A stretch of 64,000 nucleotides of DNA from JBBRYB01 sp038238115 (GTDB lineage Bacteria > Actinomycetota > Actinomycetes > Propionibacteriales > Nocardioidaceae): assembly GCA_038238115.1 (NCBI GenBank), contig JBBRYB010000001.1, positions 186,001 through 250,000 of the forward strand, read 5' to 3'. Within the stretch, counting starts at the first letter, position 1. Every line of letters starts with the position of its first letter. Shown here piece after piece: positions 8,624-16,601 of the stretch. Under the pieces are notes generated by a model. It did no database searches. It had not been told where the DNA came from and saw only the letters and a program-made list of their open reading frames with translations. The position numbers and the translations under genes are program-made.

Positions 8624-9895
8624 ATGCGAGTGGGAGCGCGCGACACCACGGCACTGGCCGCGGGCTCCGCTATCAGTGGGCTCTTGGCGTACGTGTTCTT
8701 CGTGTTGGCGACGCGAACCCTCGGACCAGTGGCGGCGGCCCCCGTATCGTTGCTGTGGACCTACTGGAGCTTTTCGGCGGCGGCCCTGACCTTCCCCTTG
8801 CAGCACTGGATCGCACGCTCGATCGCGGCGCACCGCGGCGATGAGTGGTCGGTGCAGCAGACACTGCCACGCGTCGTCGTGGCCGTGCTCCTCGCGTCTC
8901 TCGCGTCGGGGCTGCTCGCCTGGCTGGGCCGAGATGCGCTCTTCCACCGTGACGACCCCTGGTTCCCGCTCCTCGTCGCGTGGGTGACGATCGGCTCGGG
9001 CTTCGTCGGGATAGTGCGGGGTGGCCTGGCCGCTCGACACCGATTCATCTCGGTGGCGTGGGCGCTGGTCGCGGAGAACCTGCTGCGCTGCGTCGCCGCG
9101 ATCGGTCTGATCGTCGCGAGTGTGCGGGCTTCGCTCGGCTACGGGATCTGCCTCGCGGTCGGATCGCTCGTCGGCCTGGTGTGGCCGTCGTCCTTCCGCT
9201 TCTCAGCGCAGCAGACACAGCCTGTGCGCCCGCCCGACTCACCGTTGGCTTTCATCGGTGGGGCGGCGGGAGGGCAGCTGATCGGCCAGGCGGTCTTGAC
9301 GGGAGGGCCAGTGCTCCTCGCGCTCAGCGGCGGCTCACCCGGGGAGGTCACCGCGCTGTTCGCAGGACTGGCATTGTTCCGAGCGCCGTACACGCTTGCT
9401 CTCGGTCTGGTCTCGCAGCTGACTGGCCGACTGACCCGCCTCGTCATCGAGGGCAAACTCTCAGTCCTGCGGAAGGTGCGCCTCGTCGTCGTGCTCGGGG
9501 CAACCGGCCTGGTGGTCGCCGCAGGAGCATTCGGGGCGGTGGCGGGGCCACCGCTGCTGCGGGTCATCTTCGGATCCCAGGTGAGCCTGGAGTGGAGTCT
9601 CGCGATGCTGGTGGCGATCGGCAGCACACTGGCACTGGCCAACCTCGTCGTGACGATCACGATCATGGCCCAGAGTCGCAGCGGGGCAGTGGCCCGCGCG
9701 TGGGTATTGGGGTCTCTCGCCGGTGCGCTGGTTTTCGCCGCGCTGGCCGAACCACCGCTGACGCGGACCTGCTGGACCTTCGTCGCGTCCGAGGCCGTCG
9801 CCTTCGCAGCTCTCGTGGTGGAGGAGATCCGCGGCTCGACGCGGCTTGCGGCCCGATTCGCCGACGGCTCGGAGGCGGTCGCCGGAAGCCGGTGA
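8624..9895 (+). CDS. Wzx-like polysaccharide flippase (MOP superfamily)
   Basis: The 423-residue protein is almost entirely hydrophobic with about 12 predicted membrane helices, beginning with AGSAISGLLAYVFFVLATRTLG, which resembles the first helix of Wzx/MATE-type exporters. Family members flip lipid-linked oligosaccharides across the cytoplasmic membrane. It is divergent from the glycosyltransferase-sulfotransferase-aminotransferase operon and is the natural export step for that glycan. The ATG at 8624 is well placed. Similarity is at the level of fold and topology rather than a strict motif, so substrate specificity is open. Confidence 0.75.
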   Translation: MRVGARDTTALAAGSAISGLLAYVFFVLATRTLGPVAAAPVSLLWTYWSFSAAALTFPLQHWIARSIAAHRGDEWSVQQTLPRVVVAVLLASLASGLLAWLGRDALFHRDDPWFPLLVAWVTIGSGFVGIVRGGLAARHRFISVAWALVAENLLRCVAAIGLIVASVRASLGYGICLAVGSLVGLVWPSSFRFSAQQTQPVRPPDSPLAFIGGAAGGQLIGQAVLTGGPVLLALSGGSPGEVTALFAGLALFRAPYTLALGLVSQLTGRLTRLVIEGKLSVLRKVRLVVVLGATGLVVAAGAFGAVAGPPLLRVIFGSQVSLEWSLAMLVAIGSTLALANLVVTITIMAQSRSGAVARAWVLGSLAGALVFAALAEPPLTRTCWTFVASEAVAFAALVVEEIRGSTRLAARFADGSEAVAGSR

Positions 9896-9946
9896 CCGAC
9901 CATCGGCACAGCCGAAGGCATGCCGCTGCCGGGGAAGAACTCTTCC

Positions 9947-10405
9947 TCAGTGCGGGCGCCAGGCGTCCTCTGCTGTGGTGAGCGCCATGACGTCGCCCGG
10001 CAGCTGACCGGACGCGAGCATCTCGACGGTCACCCGCTCGAAGACCTCGCGGAGGTTGGCACGCGCGGCGATCCAGACCAACTGCAGCACCGTGGCGGAG
10101 TCGTTGTAGGAGACGGCCTCGGGTCGTAGCCCGTAGACGCTCACCAGGGGTCCGTCGACCGCCCGGATGATGTCCGCGACGCTCACGTCGCCAGGCTCGC
10201 GCCCAAGCCGCCAGCCGCCGCTCTGGCCCCGCACGCTCATCACGATCCCGGCTCTGCGAAGGTCGGCGAGGATCGCCTGGAGGAAGCCATGCGGGATGTC
10301 TTGCAGCCGGCCGATCTCCTCGGCGGAGACGAGGTCACCGTCACCCCGGGACGCGATCTCGATCAACGCCCGCAGGGCATAGTCGGACTTGGCGGAGACG
10401 CGCAT
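9947..10405 (-). CDS. Rrf2-family transcriptional regulator
   Basis: This 152-residue winged-helix regulator begins RVSAKSDYALRALIEIA, typical of Rrf2 proteins, followed by LQDIPHGFLQAILADLRRAGIV and the wing RGQSGGWRLGR. Iron-sulfur members of this family (IscR, NsrR, RsrR) have three cysteines in the C-terminal half. None is present here, so it is likely a cluster-free regulator. The start at 10405 (ATG) matches the family; 11 extra codons upstream to 10438 are rejected. Its target is unknown. The upstream DNA holds an 18-bp tandem repeat that could interest a regulator. Confidence 0.85.
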   Translation of the reverse strand: MRVSAKSDYALRALIEIASRGDGDLVSAEEIGRLQDIPHGFLQAILADLRRAGIVMSVRGQSGGWRLGREPGDVSVADIIRAVDGPLVSVYGLRPEAVSYNDSATVLQLVWIAARANLREVFERVTVEMLASGQLPGDVMALTTAEDAWRPH

Positions 10406-10444
10406 GCGAGCCAGTTTGTCAGATCGCGGCTTCCTCACCTCGGT

Positions 10445-10510
10445 TCAGGCAGTCGGCACAGTCAGGCAGTCGGCACAGGTCAGGCGGTCGGCACAGGTCA
10501 GGCACGGTCG
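10445..10510. repeat. Tandem repeat, 17-18 bp x 3.7
   Basis: Three near-identical copies of tcaggcagtcggcacagg (10445-10461, 10462-10479, 10480-10497) are followed by a partial copy to 10510. The array lies 40-105 bp upstream of the Rrf2 gene start, in the interval where its promoter should be. Confidence 0.95.
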
Positions 10511-10640
10511 CCACGAGTACGTGAGGCGTACCCAGTCCGTTCGACGCGATCCAGTCGCTCCCACCCCTTGCGGCGTACGCGAGCCCGGCGGCCCGGAGCG
10601 AGGTGCCCGCGCCGGGCTGAACACCTCGTCATCGATGCGG

Positions 10641-10672
10641 AAGTCTGGTGTCAGCGAAGTCTGGTGTCAGCG
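10641..10672. repeat. 16-bp tandem duplication across a stop codon
   Basis: The 16-mer aagtctggtgtcagcg occurs twice with no gap (10641-10656, 10657-10672). On the minus strand the second copy contains the TGA stop of the small membrane protein gene, so the end of that gene is duplicated exactly into the downstream DNA. Confidence 0.95.
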
Positions 10673-10873
10673 CCCTTCGTAGCGGCGCTCTTCGACGTGG
10701 GTGGTCCGACGACGCTGCGCATTGAGCACCAAGGAGAGCGCGATGGCCGCGATCCCGACGATGAACAAGATGAGGCCTAGCGTGAAGTCGTCGATGAAGC
10801 TGATGTTGACGTCAATCGCCCACATCAGTGCCGCGCCGACGACAACCAGCACGATTCCGAGTCCGATACCCAT
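10667..10873 (-). CDS. Small DUF6458-type membrane protein
   Basis: This 68-residue protein has two membrane helices (residues 3-19 and 31-50) separated by the short acidic loop DVNISFIDDF. It ends in a basic tail RRRTTHVEERRYEGR. Short actinobacterial proteins starting MGIG with this layout are grouped as DUF6458 and have no known function. It stands alone between the Rrf2 and helicase genes on the same strand; the helicase stop at 10922 is 48 bp upstream of its start, so co-transcription is possible. Confidence 0.75.
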   Translation of the reverse strand: MGIGLGIVLVVVGAALMWAIDVNISFIDDFTLGLILFIVGIAAIALSLVLNAQRRRTTHVEERRYEGR

Positions 10874-10921
10874 GTTGAGGGAGCGTACTTCAGCCAGTGC
10901 CCTGGCGGCAGCAGATTCGGA

Positions 10922-12451
10922 TCAGCGCTTGGCGCCGGCGCGGCGCTCTGCAGCCGTCCAGCGTGCCTTCTTGCGCGGGGATCGGGTGGCTGAACCCGGC
11001 TTGCGGCCGGCCTTGACGCCAGCGGGACGCGGTGATGTGGCAGTCCGCCGGGTGTCCTGGGAGCCAACCGCGGGTGACGCGGCGTCCCGCGGTCGACTGT
11101 CGTGGGACCGCTTGTACGGCGGCCGACCGCCGCTTCCGCGAGGCGCGCTTGCGGTTCGGCGGGAAGGGCGACGCCTGGTCTCGCTGCGGCTGGACGGGCG
11201 AGGGTCGCTGGCAGCGCGGGCAAGGCGGGACGAACGAGCCGACTGGGCGCCCGCCTCGCGAGGAGCCGTCCCCGAGGCGGCAAGTGCCTCCCGTGTCATC
11301 GGCTGTGGGGCGGTCCTCGCGTCGTGATGCAGTGCCGTGACTCCGGCCGCCTTCTGCACCCGCACCACGGATCCCACCTGACGCGGCGTGGTCAAGGTGA
11401 CGACCGTGCCTGAGTTGCCGGCGCGGGCGGTGCGACCGCTGCGGTGCAGGTAGGACTTGCGCTCGGTGGGGGCGTCGTAGTGGACCACGAGGTTGACTCC
11501 GTCGATGTGGATGCCCCGGGCCGCCACGTCGGTGGCAACCACCACGTCGGCCTGGCCGGTGCGGAACTTCCGGAGGTTGCGCTCACGGGCACCTTGACCG
11601 AGGTTTCCGTGCAGATCGACTGTCGTGACCCCCAAAGAGGCGAGATCGGTCGCGAGCTTCGTCGCGCCGAGCCGGGTACGCGTGAAGACGATCGAACGTG
11701 GGTTGGCGCGCAGCAGCGCCGCCAACGACTGGAGTTTCTCGAGTTGTCCGCTGACGAGGATGTGATGCTGGAGGTCTGGTTTCTCGCTCTCTGGCTCGCA
11801 GTCGTGGGTGACCGGGTTGGTGAGGTGGTCCCGCACGAGTCGGTCGACGTCGCCATCGAGCGTCGCCGACAGGAGCATCCGCTGGCTACCGGCCGGTGTC
11901 ATAGCGACGAGTGCGCTGACGGCCGGAAAGAAGCCGAGGTCGCAGAGGTGGTCCGCCTCGTCGAGGACCGTCGTCTCCACGCGGTCGAGCCGGCAGGCGC
12001 CGCGCCTGATCAGGTCTTCCAGGCGACCAGGGGTCGCGACGACGACGTCGACGCCTGCACGCAGGCGCTTGATCTGACGGTCGTAGGGCGTACCGCCGTA
12101 CACGGTCGCGACCTTCATACCGACCGCGTCGGCCAACGGTTCGAGTGAGCTGCGCACCTGGCCAGCGAGCTCGCGAGTCGGCACGATGATGAGTGCGCGC
12201 GGCGACTTCGGCTTGCTGCGACCACTGGCAAGGCGGACCAGGATCGGCAGCCCGAAGGCGAGCGTCTTGCCCGAGCCGGTCGCCGCGCGCCCGAGCACGT
12301 CGCGGCCGGCCAGCGCGTCGGGGATCACCGCCGACTGCACAGCGGTCGGCGTCGCGATCCTGCCTCGGGCAAGCGCCTTGACCAGGACCGGCGGCATGGC
12401 GAGCTCGCCGAAGGTAGGCGTCGTGGGGACAGGGGCGAGGTCGACAGACAC
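10922..12451 (-). CDS. DEAD-box ATP-dependent RNA helicase
   Basis: This 509-residue helicase contains the full DEAD-box set: a Q motif (ATPTAVQSAVIPDALAG), motif I ATGSGKT, Ia PTRELAGQ, motif II DEADHL, motif III SAT, and motif VI HRSGRTARAGNSG. A basic, Ser/Pro/Arg-rich tail of about 130 residues follows, as in actinobacterial RhlE/DeaD proteins. Such enzymes unwind short RNA duplexes in ribosome assembly and RNA decay, often under cold stress. The open frame reaches 12625. I prefer the GTG at 12451 because ggagac lies 9 bp upstream and family similarity begins there; GTG 12475 is an alternative. The leader contains a terminator-like hairpin (12514-12557). Confidence 0.9.
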   Translation of the reverse strand: MSVDLAPVPTTPTFGELAMPPVLVKALARGRIATPTAVQSAVIPDALAGRDVLGRAATGSGKTLAFGLPILVRLASGRSKPKSPRALIIVPTRELAGQVRSSLEPLADAVGMKVATVYGGTPYDRQIKRLRAGVDVVVATPGRLEDLIRRGACRLDRVETTVLDEADHLCDLGFFPAVSALVAMTPAGSQRMLLSATLDGDVDRLVRDHLTNPVTHDCEPESEKPDLQHHILVSGQLEKLQSLAALLRANPRSIVFTRTRLGATKLATDLASLGVTTVDLHGNLGQGARERNLRKFRTGQADVVVATDVAARGIHIDGVNLVVHYDAPTERKSYLHRSGRTARAGNSGTVVTLTTPRQVGSVVRVQKAAGVTALHHDARTAPQPMTREALAASGTAPREAGAQSARSSRLARAASDPRPSSRSETRRRPSRRTASAPRGSGGRPPYKRSHDSRPRDAASPAVGSQDTRRTATSPRPAGVKAGRKPGSATRSPRKKARWTAAERRAGAKR

Positions 12452-12479
12452 GTCGAAGGGGTCTCCGTACTGCACAGGG

Positions 12480-12511
12480 GCACTGCCACACGGGCGCACT
12501 GCCACACGGGC
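12480..12511. repeat. 16-bp tandem duplication in helicase leader
   Basis: Two exact copies of gcactgccacacgggc (12480-12495 and 12496-12511) lie between the helicase start and the hairpin described next. Confidence 0.95.
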
Positions 12512-12513
12512 AT

Positions 12514-12557
12514 AAAAAAGGACGCCGCACCCAAATCGAGGAACGAGGCTTGGCGTC
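12514..12557 (-). terminator. Terminator-like hairpin in helicase leader (possible attenuator)
   Basis: Read on the minus strand, GACGCC (12557-12552) pairs with GGCGTC (12526-12521) and is followed after one base by six T residues (12519-12514). The loop is 25 nt. This is the form of an intrinsic terminator, but it lies upstream of the helicase gene in the sense direction. The only divergent gene starts at 12655. It therefore looks like a leader terminator that would have to be bypassed for helicase expression. Stem stability and loop structure were judged by eye only. Confidence 0.45.
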
Positions 12558-12654
12558 TTGGCTGTCCACCAGCCTATCAGCGTCCTGGCGCGAGCCCGAC
12601 CACACCCGACGTGTGCCTGCCCCACTGCGCCGCCGCGGCTGCCAGACTGGAGTC

Positions 12655-13305
12655 GTGTCGACAGACGCAGCGGACATGAGGGTCCGGCCCTCCGCCGGCT
12701 GGTATTTGATCCCTGTCCTGATGTGGATCGCCTGCATCGTGATCGCGGTAGTGGCCTTCAAGCCCGTCTACGACATTTTCCAGGCGGGGTTGACGCAGGT
12801 GGGCAACGGCCAGCGGATCAACGTTCCCGCAGCCGGCCTCACCGTCTACTCGGGCAACACCTCGGCGCAGCGCGACTGCACGCTCACCGACCGCCAGGGC
12901 CGCGCGACCACCCTCGAGCAGTTCGCAGCCGACACTCATTTCGACATCGACCCCAGTGGCCGGCCGCGCGTTCGGGCGCTGGCATCCACCCCGGACGGCT
13001 TCGCGGGTGGCTCCTACATCCTGCAGTGCGGTGGGCACCGGTCCCAGGTGCCTCTCGCAGTGGGCGATCGCATTGACGTCGAGGCGCTCGGCAAGCGGAT
13101 TGCCTTCGGCATACTCGTCCCGCTCGCACTGGGCGTCGTCGGTCTCGTCATCGTGATCGTGCTTCTGGTACGGCGCCACAACAGCAAGTCGCGGATCAGG
13201 TCGGCCCGCGCACAGGCCGCAAGCGGCTTCCCCGCGGGCTGGTCCGCCGACAGTGGATATCCGCCCCCGCCCGGCGCCGGTAGCCACCCCCCGCCAGCGA
13301 GTTGA
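12655..13305 (+). CDS. Two-helix membrane protein of unknown function
   Basis: I do not recognise a characterised family. From the GTG at 12655 the protein has 216 residues: a first membrane helix (GWYLIPVLMWIACIVIAVVAF), an extracytoplasmic domain of about 110 residues with two cysteines (RDCTL and LQCGG) that could form a disulfide, a second helix (LVPLALGVVGLVIVIVLLV), and a basic then proline/glycine-rich cytoplasmic tail. This layout is common among actinobacterial hypothetical proteins. ATG 12676 is a possible later start. It is divergent from the helicase gene. Confidence 0.75.
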   Translation: MSTDAADMRVRPSAGWYLIPVLMWIACIVIAVVAFKPVYDIFQAGLTQVGNGQRINVPAAGLTVYSGNTSAQRDCTLTDRQGRATTLEQFAADTHFDIDPSGRPRVRALASTPDGFAGGSYILQCGGHRSQVPLAVGDRIDVEALGKRIAFGILVPLALGVVGLVIVIVLLVRRHNSKSRIRSARAQAASGFPAGWSADSGYPPPPGAGSHPPPAS

Positions 13306-13467
13306 CCACTCGGCCGGAAGCAGACCAGCGAGACTGCGTGGTGCAACGGGGGTCGGCGTACGACTCGCCCTCGCGGCTCCCGGCGTCAATCATGCGCGAT
13401 GCGTAGGCGTCGGCAAGACTCCCCGGTCGCCTCCTCGGCCACGGCCGCGAGGACTACAGTCGGGCGC

Positions 13468-14292
13468 GTGCCAGAACTCAGGGAGTACGTCGACGTGTGG
13501 CGCTCGGCCTGTGCGGACGTCTCTGCGCTCGCCAAGCAGCTCGGCGCCGACGACTGGTGGCTGCCGACCGACTGCCCCGGCTGGAGCGTGCACGACGTGA
13601 TGGCGCACAACGCGGCACTCGAGAGCGAGCTGGCTGGTCACTTGCCGTTGCGCGTGCAGATCGACAAGCGGGCTTCCCACCTCAAGAGCCCAGCCGGCAT
13701 CTACACCGAGCGCGGCGTCGTCGCTCGACGCGAGCGGACGCCGGAGGAGTTGATCTCGGAGTTCGACCAGGTGGTCGCCGAGCGCACCGCGCAGCTGGCC
13801 GAGGAGCCGCTGGACGACCCCGACGGCCGCCCCCCGATCACGCCTGCTGGGATCGACTGGTCGTGGGCGACACTGTTGCGCAACCGCCCCCTCGACATCT
13901 GGGTGCACGAGCAGGACATCCGCCGAGCTGTGGGCAAGCCGGGTGCCCTCGACTCAGCGGCGGCGCGGCACAGCCAGACCAGGTTCGCCGACGCCCTCGG
14001 GTACGTCGTGGCGAAGCTGGCAGCAGCGCCGAGCGGAACGCGGGTGCTGTTCGACGTGACCGGGCCGGTCTCGGCGGTGTATGCCGTCGGCGTCGACGAG
14101 GACGGGCGAGGATCCGCCGTCGACCCGGCAGACGTCAGCGAGGCCGCCTTGACTGTGCGGTTGACCCTGGACACCGAGACGTTCACGATCCTGTCCGCCG
14201 GCCGACGTGACCCGTCCCGGCTGCCCGTCAAGATCGAGGGCGAGGAGGCGCTCGCCGCTCGTATCCTCGCGTCGATGCCCATGACCCTCTGA
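13468..14292 (+). CDS. Maleylpyruvate isomerase family mycothiol-dependent enzyme
   Basis: This 274-residue protein has the DinB/MDMPI four-helix domain, with DDWWLPTDCPGWSVHDVMAHN near the N-terminus and WVHEQDIRRAVG later. It ends in a sterol-carrier-like C-terminal domain (about residues 180-274). In the characterised member the histidines of these helices bind a metal that activates mycothiol. Most members have unknown substrates. The GTG at 13468 is chosen because similarity starts there; the frame extends 23 codons upstream without support. The stop codon lies inside a 16-bp tandem duplication. Confidence 0.85.
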   Translation: MPELREYVDVWRSACADVSALAKQLGADDWWLPTDCPGWSVHDVMAHNAALESELAGHLPLRVQIDKRASHLKSPAGIYTERGVVARRERTPEELISEFDQVVAERTAQLAEEPLDDPDGRPPITPAGIDWSWATLLRNRPLDIWVHEQDIRRAVGKPGALDSAAARHSQTRFADALGYVVAKLAAAPSGTRVLFDVTGPVSAVYAVGVDEDGRGSAVDPADVSEAALTVRLTLDTETFTILSAGRRDPSRLPVKIEGEEALAARILASMPMTL

Positions 14293-14321
14293 CCCGGGGT
14301 GGCGCTGACCCGGGGTGGCGC
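14290..14321. repeat. 16-bp tandem duplication starting at a stop codon
   Basis: The 16-mer tgacccggggtggcgc occurs twice in tandem (14290-14305, 14306-14321). The first TGA is the stop codon of the preceding mycothiol-dependent enzyme gene; the copy places a second TGA downstream. It lies in the 50-bp convergent gap before paaN. Confidence 0.95.
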
Positions 14322-14342
14322 GCCAGCCTTGCGCCAGAGCTC

Positions 14343-16022
14343 TCAGATGTGGCGACGCGACTGCACGACGCGGAACCGGCTCGCCACGAAGGCAGCGTCG
14401 GTGAACGTGGCGTTGGCGGCCGGGTTGCCACCGGTCCCGTGGAAGTCACTGAACGCCGCGGACTGGTTGACGAACACCTGACCCGTCAAGTTCTCACTCA
14501 GCGCCACATTGGCGTCCAGCGCTGCCGAGCGCATTGATGCGATCACCCCGGCGCCGGTCGAATACACGACAGCGGTCATCGCCCCGTGTTCCAGCGCCGT
14601 ACGTCGGAACACTTCGATCGACTCGGCGGTCGAGGCAGTGCGGATCAGGTAGCTGACGGGACCGAAGCACTCCTGCTCGTACGTCGTCTGGTCGCCCACG
14701 TCAAGGGCCACCACGACAGGTGTGCGGACCAGCGCATCGGGAAACGCCGGGTGGACGATCTCGCGGGGGTCCACCACGATCCGGCCGGCACCGGACCCCA
14801 CCGCAGAGAGCCGCCTCAGCACATCGGCGTTGACGACTCCGCCCAGCAGCTCGACGGCACGCGCATCCTCGCCCAGCAGCTTCATCAATGCCGCGGAGAT
14901 GCCTGCCGCCACGTCGTCGACTGACTTGTGGCCCTCGTCGGTCTCGATGCCGTCGCCGGGCAGGAGGACATTCTGGGGCGCGGTGCACATCTGGCCGGTG
15001 TAGAGAGCCAGGGAGAAGGCGAGGTTGTTGCAGAAGCCTGAGAAGGAGTCGGTGGAGTCGACGACGACCGTGTTGACGCCTGACTTCTCGGTGAAGACGG
15101 CGGCCTGCCGGGCGTTCCCCTCGAGCCACTCGCCGAACGCGTTCGAGCCAGTGAAGTCGATGACTTTGACCTCGGGGCGGATCGCCAGAACGGCGGCCAG
15201 GCCATCGGCCGGGTCCTCGGCGGCCAGCGTGACCAGGTTGGTGTCGTAGCCCGTCTCCGCGAGCACCTCCTGGCAGACCTGGACGGTAATCGCGAGCGGA
15301 AGCACTGCACCGGGGTGCGGCTTGACGACGACGGGGTTGCCGGTCACGAGCGAGGCGAACAACCCTGGCCAGGAGTTCCAGGTCGGAAACGTGTTGCAGC
15401 CGATCACGAGGGCGACGCCGCGGGGCACCACCGTAAACGTCTTCTCCATCCGGATCGGCGCGCCCCGGCCCGGCTTCTCCCAGATCGCGGTAGCCGGCAC
15501 CCGGGTCATCTCCGCGTACGCATAGGCGATCGACTCGAGTGCTCGATCGAGCGCGTGGGCACCGCCCGCCTGGAAGGCCATCACGAAGGCCTGGCCGGAT
15601 GTGTGCATGACCGCGTTCGCCAGCTCGAAGATCCGCGCATGAAGCCGGGCGAGCACCTCGAGCCCGACACCGACGCGCGCCTCGACTCCGGCGTCGCGCC
15701 ACTGCGTCATGCCGCTGCTGGCCGCCTCCATCAGCGCCGGAACTGATTCCGGGCTCACGTGTGGGTAGCGAATCGCGAGCGGGGCGCCGAACGGTGACTT
15801 CTCCGTCTCCACGACGCCGTCCGCCCCCGGTGTGGACAGGGGAAACAGCGAGTCGCGCCAGGCGTCGAAAGCGCCGGCACCGGATTCTGCCGCCGACTCG
15901 CCGTACACCCTCGGGCTCGGCGACTCGGGATATGCGCTGTAGTAGCCGCGTTGTCGCGTCGCCGCCACTGCCTCGTCGAGCAGGCTGTGATGGCGGGCGA
16001 ACAGGTCGTGGGCGTGGGCCAT
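14343..16022 (-). CDS. paaN: Phenylacetic acid degradation protein PaaN
   Basis: This 559-residue member of the aldehyde dehydrogenase superfamily is of the type that acts on ring-opened intermediates of phenylacetyl-CoA degradation. Landmarks are KPHPGAVLPLA (cofactor binding), VIDFTGSNAFGEWL, a cysteine in LYTGQMCTAPQNVLLPG at the usual catalytic position, and YEQECFGPVSYL. The ATG at 16022 has a strong GGAGG 7 bp upstream; the open frame to 16076 is not needed. It is divergent from the gnat-paaI-paaK operon and shares a 102-bp regulatory gap. The ring epoxidase genes (paaABCDE) are not in this window. Confidence 0.9.
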   Translation of the reverse strand: MAHAHDLFARHHSLLDEAVAATRQRGYYSAYPESPSPRVYGESAAESGAGAFDAWRDSLFPLSTPGADGVVETEKSPFGAPLAIRYPHVSPESVPALMEAASSGMTQWRDAGVEARVGVGLEVLARLHARIFELANAVMHTSGQAFVMAFQAGGAHALDRALESIAYAYAEMTRVPATAIWEKPGRGAPIRMEKTFTVVPRGVALVIGCNTFPTWNSWPGLFASLVTGNPVVVKPHPGAVLPLAITVQVCQEVLAETGYDTNLVTLAAEDPADGLAAVLAIRPEVKVIDFTGSNAFGEWLEGNARQAAVFTEKSGVNTVVVDSTDSFSGFCNNLAFSLALYTGQMCTAPQNVLLPGDGIETDEGHKSVDDVAAGISAALMKLLGEDARAVELLGGVVNADVLRRLSAVGSGAGRIVVDPREIVHPAFPDALVRTPVVVALDVGDQTTYEQECFGPVSYLIRTASTAESIEVFRRTALEHGAMTAVVYSTGAGVIASMRSAALDANVALSENLTGQVFVNQSAAFSDFHGTGGNPAANATFTDAAFVASRFRVVQSRRHI

Positions 16023-16058
16023 GCGAAGCCTCCGCGAGCAGGAGAAAGCACGATTGGT

Positions 16059-16100
16059 TTGTGACAGTCTGGGCACCGGTCTGCTTGCATTGTGTCACAA
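16059..16100. promoter_or_regulatory. Inverted repeat TTGTGACA / TGTCACAA between divergent paa genes
   Basis: TTGTGACA at 16059-16066 and its exact reverse complement TGTCACAA at 16093-16100 flank a 26-bp spacer in the gap between paaN and the gnat-paaI-paaK operon. Half-sites are 34 bp apart, about three helix turns. A dimeric regulator controlling both directions is plausible, but no PaaR/PaaX gene is in the window to link it to. Confidence 0.45.
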
Positions 16101-16124
16101 CAGGCGCCGTGAGAGAGTGCCCGA

Positions 16125-16601
16125 GTGGAGATTAGACCCCTCGCCGACGGCGACACCGAGGCGGTTCTCGACCTCAACGAGCAATCCGTCGAGGCGCTCA
16201 GCCCGTTGGACGCTCCGGCACTTGCTCACTACCGCTCGCTCGCGGCCGCAGCTTTGGTGTGCGAGGTCGACGCCGAGGTCGCGGCGTTCGCGCTCGCCTA
16301 TGCGCCCGGCACCGCATACACGTCGATCAACTACCTGTGGCATGGCCTGTGCTTCGACGACTTCTTCTATCTCGACCGGATCTCCGTCCACCGCGCGTTT
16401 CGTCGTCGCGGCATCGCGACGGCGCTGTACGACGCGCTCGAGCAGCAGGCGGCCGCACATCGCCGGATGGTGTGCGAGGTCAACTCCGAGCCACCGAACC
16501 CCGAGTCGCTCGCCTTCCACAAAGGTCGCGGCTACCTCGAGATCGGCCATCTCATCCAACTCAACGGCCATGTGACAGTGATGCTCGAGAAGCCGTTGTG
16601 A
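16125..16601 (+). CDS. GNAT family N-acetyltransferase
   Basis: This 158-residue acetyltransferase has the GNAT acetyl-CoA site: FYLDRISVHRAFRRRGIATALYDALEQ, with the pyrophosphate loop RRRGIA, and a C-terminal segment NPESLAFHKGRGYLEIG. The GTG at 16125 follows a gagagagtg stretch. Its stop overlaps the paaI start (GTGA), so it is in one operon with paaI and paaK. Its substrate is unknown; a GNAT gene is not a standard part of the phenylacetate pathway. Confidence 0.85.
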   Translation: MEIRPLADGDTEAVLDLNEQSVEALSPLDAPALAHYRSLAAAALVCEVDAEVAAFALAYAPGTAYTSINYLWHGLCFDDFFYLDRISVHRAFRRRGIATALYDALEQQAAAHRRMVCEVNSEPPNPESLAFHKGRGYLEIGHLIQLNGHVTVMLEKPL

